Of a stretch of DNA of 34,811 bases, positions 31,883 through 34,811 are shown one piece after another. Made by a program: the position numbers and the translations under genes. The notes below the pieces were generated by a model. That model saw nothing but the letters and a program-made list of their open reading frames with translations, searched no databases and had not been told where the DNA came from. How positions within the stretch are numbered: position 1 is the first letter of the stretch; every line of letters begins with the position of its first letter. This stretch comes from a virus. The stretch covers positions 1 to 34,811 of the IMG/VR virus record IMGVR_UViG_3300021364_000082; one strand, 5' to 3'.

Positions 31883-31901
31883 AATAGATCTCAGAGGTCA
31901 T

Positions 31902-31930
31902 AAAAAAAGGCGCCACCGTAGTGACGCCTT
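31902..31930 (-). terminator. Rho-independent terminator after the fibre-assembly gene
   Basis: On the minus strand AGGCGTCAC, a TACG loop and GTGGCGCCT (9-bp stem with one G-U pair) are followed by seven U. It lies about 20 nt after the TAA at 31951. It insulates the adhesin operon from the enzyme operon, which then starts with its own late promoter. Confidence 0.88.
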
Positions 31931-31950
31931 AGCGTAATAGAGACTAGTTT

Positions 31951-32457
31951 TTATAGAGGAACGTTTTTGTTCGTCCACCCTCTATAGCGTTTCCAAGCAG
32001 GCATTTCTTGAGTACTTGGCATATTTGGTTTATCCTCGCCAGGTTCTGTAGTAGCCGCACGTGCTTGTAATTCTTCTAGTGTTGTAGGTGGTGGCGGAGG
32101 AAGTGGTTTGTCAATAATTTGCTTAACTGTTGTTAAATGTTGATACCATTCTCCGTTTTGAGATATTGATCCGTTCTCTTTAATTTCGTGATACAACATA
32201 TCTAGTTGTTCTCCAACTTCACCGTATGCAACTTTTCTTGCAATTGCATTTGCATCTGGTGAATATGGTGCATCTCTTTCTACCCAAACCATTTCTTGTT
32301 TAGACGGTGACCATTCTAGTGTCCAGTCTAATGTAATTTCGTCTGGTGCGTCAACCCATTGCATATTCGCATCTGGGCCGTTGTAAATTTCATAATCTTC
32401 GCCAGGATTTCTAATTTCCGAAACCCAGCCTTGATATCCTATTAGTGCTTTTTTCAT
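31951..32457 (-). CDS. Tail-fibre assembly/chaperone-like protein
   Basis: In this 168-residue protein the N-terminal half has W-rich beta segments (NMQWVDAPDEITLDWTLEWSPSKQEMVWVE). The central part is ARKVAYGEVGEQLDMLYHEIKENG...GEWYQHLTTVKQIID. The Y.....QLDM(L/I)YH(D/E) pattern followed by a VK..I motif is frequent in small phage proteins encoded next to tail fibres. A proline tract (KPLPPPPPTT) and an acidic/proline-rich tail follow. It comes after three adhesin-like genes and is closed by a terminator, which supports a fibre-folding or attachment role. There is no Shine-Dalgarno sequence; an exact late promoter lies 5 nt before the ATG. Confidence 0.65.
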   Translation of the reverse strand: MKKALIGYQGWVSEIRNPGEDYEIYNGPDANMQWVDAPDEITLDWTLEWSPSKQEMVWVERDAPYSPDANAIARKVAYGEVGEQLDMLYHEIKENGSISQNGEWYQHLTTVKQIIDKPLPPPPPTTLEELQARAATTEPGEDKPNMPSTQEMPAWKRYRGWTNKNVPL

Positions 32458-32461
32458 AGTA

Positions 32462-33316
32462 TTATTTATACTCCTCTATTACGCATATTCCGGGTCTTCC
32501 ATCTGATCCTCTGTGACCGTGGAAATATCCTCCTGTGCCGCCTGTGCCTGGCGCACTATGTCCTTGGTGATTGTGTGCAAAATGTCCACCTTGTGGATGT
32601 CCTGATGGTGCAGCGCCACCAAAATAACCGCTACCTCCTGGACCAAACGAGTGGTGATGAGCACCACCGCCACCTTGGTGAATGTTTAGGTTACCTCCAC
32701 CAGCGTTGCCGCTTACTCCACCTGAGTGGTTTGCTTGCCTATTTGCTCCGTGACCGCCTTGTGCTGATAGATATGGACCAAAACTTGATCCGCCTCCATT
32801 GCCAGCTCTACCATTGTAATAGGTGCCGCCTCCGCCACCGCCAATGGATACGCCCACAGAACTAATACTTGTTACATCTAAAATTCTTTCTGAGTAACCA
32901 CCTGCACCACCGGATTCTCCGTGCCCACTTGCACCACCTCCAGCAGCGTGTAGTTTTACTCTAATATATCTTACGCCACTTGGTCTGTTCCAAGTTCCGC
33001 CACCTGTAAAAACCTGCATACCTGAAAAACCAATAGTTCCGTATTCTAGTGCATTACCAGCACTGTTCATTTTTAAAACTGTATGGTTACTACCAACACT
33101 AGTTAGTCCTGTACCACCTTTGTTTACAGGCATTGTACCTGATACATCACTACTGGATAAATCTACAGCAGCATTTGCAAGTTTACCGGCAGTAACAGCA
33201 TTACCAGCAAGATCATCTGATGATACTGTATCATCTGCTATTTTAGCGGCTTGAATAGTACCGTCATCAAACGCTGTTCCTGTTAACTTTTTTAGTGATT
33301 GATAATTAAATGCCAT
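32462..33316 (-). CDS. Glycine/histidine-rich adhesin-like tail protein A
   Basis: This 284-residue protein begins MAFNYQSLKKLTG. Residues 18-70 carry short A-K-(I/L)-A-x-x-(T/A)-V repeats and NKGGTGLTSVGS, as in phage fibre shafts, then QVFTGGGTWNRPSGVRYIRVKL (101-122). From about 125 to 275 it is dominated by glycine with many His, including GGHGANRQANHSGG, HPQGGHFAHNHQGHS and YFHGHRGSDGRPG. This resembles polyglycine-sandwich receptor-binding tips such as gp38 of Salmonella phage S16. The segment at 217-238 differs completely from its neighbours, while both flanks are nearly invariant. It probably determines receptor specificity. The ribosome site is AAGGA. Confidence 0.78.
   Translation of the reverse strand: MAFNYQSLKKLTGTAFDDGTIQAAKIADDTVSSDDLAGNAVTAGKLANAAVDLSSSDVSGTMPVNKGGTGLTSVGSNHTVLKMNSAGNALEYGTIGFSGMQVFTGGGTWNRPSGVRYIRVKLHAAGGGASGHGESGGAGGYSERILDVTSISSVGVSIGGGGGGTYYNGRAGNGGGSSFGPYLSAQGGHGANRQANHSGGVSGNAGGGNLNIHQGGGGAHHHSFGPGGSGYFGGAAPSGHPQGGHFAHNHQGHSAPGTGGTGGYFHGHRGSDGRPGICVIEEYK
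32463..32470 (-). promoter_or_regulatory. Late promoter TATAAATA before the fibre-assembly gene
   Basis: An exact TATAAATA on the minus strand is followed by ATACT and the ATG at 32457. The spacing predicts a leaderless transcript. It lies in the 4-nt gap and 3' end of the upstream adhesin gene. Confidence 0.7.
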
Positions 33317-33333
33317 TGTTTTTCCTTACCCAA

Positions 33334-33341
33334 TATTTATT
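33334..33341 (-). promoter_or_regulatory. Late promoter-like AATAAATA before adhesin A
   Basis: The minus strand reads TTAATAAATATTG, overlapping the end of adhesin B and 17 nt before the ATG at 33316. It has one mismatch from TATAAATA. The leader includes AAGGA. Confidence 0.5.
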
Positions 33342-34197
33342 AATAAAACTCCGTAATCACTACCAAACCTGGTCTGCCGTCTGATCCTCTATGTCCACTA
33401 AAATATCCACTAGTTCCGCCAGTTCCTGGTGCACTATGACCTTGGTGATTATGAGCAAAGTGACCACCTTGTGGATGTCCTGCTGGTGCAGGGCCTCCCC
33501 AAAAACTTTTTCCGCCCATTCCTGATGATCGTTGTTCGTGACTTCCGCCACCACCGCCATAAATGTTTAGATTGCCGCCTGATCCAACGCCTGGTAATCC
33601 ACCGTTGTGTTGATTGTGTCTATTTGCTCCGTGTCCACCACTAGCAGAAACATATGGACCAAAACTTGATCCTCCTCCATTTCCGCCTGCGTTAGAATAG
33701 TATGTTCCTCCTGCGTTTCCTGATACAGAAACACTTACAGAACTTACGCCAGTAACGTCAATAATTTCTTCTGCATATCCGCCTGCCGCTCCAGATTCTC
33801 CGTGTCCTGATGCACCTCCGCCACCGCCTTGTACTTGTACATATACAAAACGCACTCCTGAAGGTTTGTTCCAAGTTCCGCCTCCTGTGAATACTGTCAT
33901 ACCTCTAATACCTGTTGGAGCAAAAGTATAACCATTGTTTGAACTGTTTACTGTTAGACCTTGGTATGCGCTACCTAATGCGGTAATTCCTGTACCACCT
34001 TGTGCTAATCCAATAGCACCTGTAGTAATTGAAGATCCTACATCAACTGCGCCGGTGCCGATTTCGTCACCTGTGATTGTATTATCAGCAAGTTTAGCAT
34101 TTGTTACCGCAGAAGTAGCAAGGTCGCCGGTATTGACCGTTAAATCTTCAAGCGCAGCGTTTGTTAGCCTTTTCAGTGATAGATAGTCAAATGCCAT
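33340..34197 (-). CDS. Glycine/histidine-rich adhesin-like tail protein B
   Basis: This 285-residue paralogue of adhesin A has the same architecture. It has an N-terminal MAFDYLSLKRLTN, shaft repeats (LATSAVTNAKLADNTITGDEIG), TVFTGGGTWNKPSGVRFVYV (101-120), the glycine-rich tip, the invariant HPQGGHFAHNHQGHSAPGTGG (241-261) and GHRGSDGRPG. The segment between GGNLNIYGGG and GHPQGG (about 217-239: SHEQRSSGMGGKSFWGG) differs from adhesin A. The start is supported by AAGGAG 8 nt before the ATG. It sits between adhesins A and C on the same strand. Confidence 0.78.
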   Translation of the reverse strand: MAFDYLSLKRLTNAALEDLTVNTGDLATSAVTNAKLADNTITGDEIGTGAVDVGSSITTGAIGLAQGGTGITALGSAYQGLTVNSSNNGYTFAPTGIRGMTVFTGGGTWNKPSGVRFVYVQVQGGGGGASGHGESGAAGGYAEEIIDVTGVSSVSVSVSGNAGGTYYSNAGGNGGGSSFGPYVSASGGHGANRHNQHNGGLPGVGSGGNLNIYGGGGGSHEQRSSGMGGKSFWGGPAPAGHPQGGHFAHNHQGHSAPGTGGTSGYFSGHRGSDGRPGLVVITEFY

Positions 34198-34207
34198 TGT
34201 TTACTCC

Positions 34208-34811
34208 TTAATAATAATTTGTTACGACAACAATTCCTGGTCTGCCGTCTGACCCTCTATGTCCGTGGAAGTGAGCTCCTGAACCACCTGTACCTTGTGT
34301 ACTATGATTTTGGTGATTATGAGCAAAGTGACCGCCCTGCGGGTGATTACCTGGTGTACCACCTCCAAAAAAGTTATTCGCACACGATTGTGAACTGTAT
34401 GAGTGGTGACAGAATCCGCCACCTTGGTGGATGTTTAATTGCCCTCCACCTGCTCCTCCACTAACACCTCCTGAGTGGTTTGCTTGTCTATTTGCTCCGT
34501 GTCCACCTTGTGCTGAACAATACGGGCCAAAAGATGTAGTACCACCATTACCGGATCTACCGTTATAGTATGTACCACCGCCACCGCCACCGATGTTAAT
34601 GCTTACAGAACTAATTCCTGTTACATCTAAAAATCTTTCTGTATATCCGCCTGCTGCACCACCTTCGCCGTGACCTGAGCCGCCGCCGCCTCCGCCTTGT
34701 GCTTGAACTTTGATATACCTTACTCCACTTGGTCTACTCCAAGTGCCGTTACCTGTCCAAACCTGTATACTTGCAACACCGTGATTGTCATTTGATAATG
34801 CGCCGCCATCA
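34208..34811 (-). CDS. Glycine/histidine-rich adhesin-like tail protein C (N-terminus beyond window)
   Basis: Only the last 200 residues are in the window. VWTGNGTWSRPSGVRYIKV matches the junction of adhesins A and B. The glycine-rich tip follows, with GGHGANRQANHSGG, the GQLNIHQGGG flank, HPQGGHFAHNHQNHS and HFHGHRGSDGRPG, then IVVVTNYY and the stop. Its variable segment (FCHHSYSSQSCANNFFGGG) has two Cys, and a third Cys occurs earlier in FGPYCSAQ. Adhesin A has one Cys, near its C-terminus, and B none. Cysteine pairs might cross-link this tip. The gene ends 11 nt before the start of adhesin B. Confidence 0.75.
   Translation of the reverse strand, partial: DGGALSNDNHGVASIQVWTGNGTWSRPSGVRYIKVQAQGGGGGGSGHGEGGAAGGYTERFLDVTGISSVSINIGGGGGGTYYNGRSGNGGTTSFGPYCSAQGGHGANRQANHSGGVSGGAGGGQLNIHQGGGFCHHSYSSQSCANNFFGGGTPGNHPQGGHFAHNHQNHSTQGTGGSGAHFHGHRGSDGRPGIVVVTNYY

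Larger units (their letters stand above)
32462..34811. repeat. Triplicated adhesin coding repeat
   Basis: Three consecutive genes share long stretches of similar DNA, for example the parts coding GHGANR, HPQGGHFAHNHQ and GHRGSDGRPG. They differ mainly in the N-terminal shaft and one short tip segment. The arrangement favours recombination or gene conversion between copies. Confidence 0.75.

Noticed and set aside
33360-33560. Second minus-strand frame overlapping adhesin B, and similar frames at 32479-32673 and 34222-34422
   Set aside because: These are out-of-frame readings of the glycine-rich tips with no ribosome site. They recur only because the adhesin genes are repeats.
32462-34811. CRISPR-like repeat array
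   Set aside because: The repetition comes from three paralogous glycine-rich genes in frame; there are no short direct repeats with regular unique spacers.
1-34811. tRNA genes, integrase or attachment site
   Set aside because: I saw no cloverleaf-compatible sequence or recombinase, although a by-eye scan could miss a tRNA.

Overview
The window looks like part of the genome of a marine T4-like myophage (the broad group that includes cyanophages and pelagiphages). The evidence is a set of T4-type virion proteins: neck proteins gp13 and gp14, tail sheath stabiliser gp15, tail sheath gp18 and tail tube gp19. A T4-type dNMP kinase, AT-rich coding DNA and repeated TAAATA late-promoter elements agree with this. 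No integrase, photosynthesis gene or tRNA was seen, so the host cannot be named from this stretch.

Layout. 1-4434 (minus): sheath, tube, a terminator, then a truncated tail-tube-like virion protein. 4566-5496: a small zinc-finger/HNH-like gene (plus) that overlaps the end of dNMP kinase (minus). 5559-6625 (minus): gp13 and a small, very basic protein. 6670-10324 (plus): gp14, a 59-residue basic protein, gp15, a Nudix-like protein without a Nudix box, and a coiled-coil protein. 10317-15281 (minus): two tail-fibre-like proteins flanking a subtilisin-like protease; one fibre protein ends in a cupredoxin-like copper-site motif. 15363-21301 (plus): two 2-oxoglutarate/Fe(II) oxygenase-like proteins, three flavin-dependent halogenase-like proteins and a 56-residue protein. 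21303-31840 (minus): a 14-gene overlapping operon with two more halogenase-like proteins, two proteins of unknown function and ten oxygenase-like proteins (one JmjC/cupin-type, one without its iron ligands). 31902-34811 (minus): a terminator, a tail-fibre-assembly-like protein, and three tandem glycine/histidine-rich adhesin-like genes, the last cut by the window edge. No gap between genes exceeds 300 bases.

The main feature is the 16.5 kb block at 15363-31840, with five flavin-dependent halogenase homologues and twelve 2OG/Fe(II) oxygenase-fold proteins between two sets of tail-fibre genes. Single halogenase genes are known in marine T4-like phages; I know of no described system with this many together. 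The enzyme operons carry late-type promoters like those of virion genes. I infer that the enzymes act during virion assembly, perhaps hydroxylating and halogenating fibre or adhesin proteins. Modification of a host molecule is the main alternative.

A second pattern is that five genes have TAAATA exactly 5 nt before an ATG and no Shine-Dalgarno sequence. By T4 late-promoter geometry this predicts leaderless late mRNAs.
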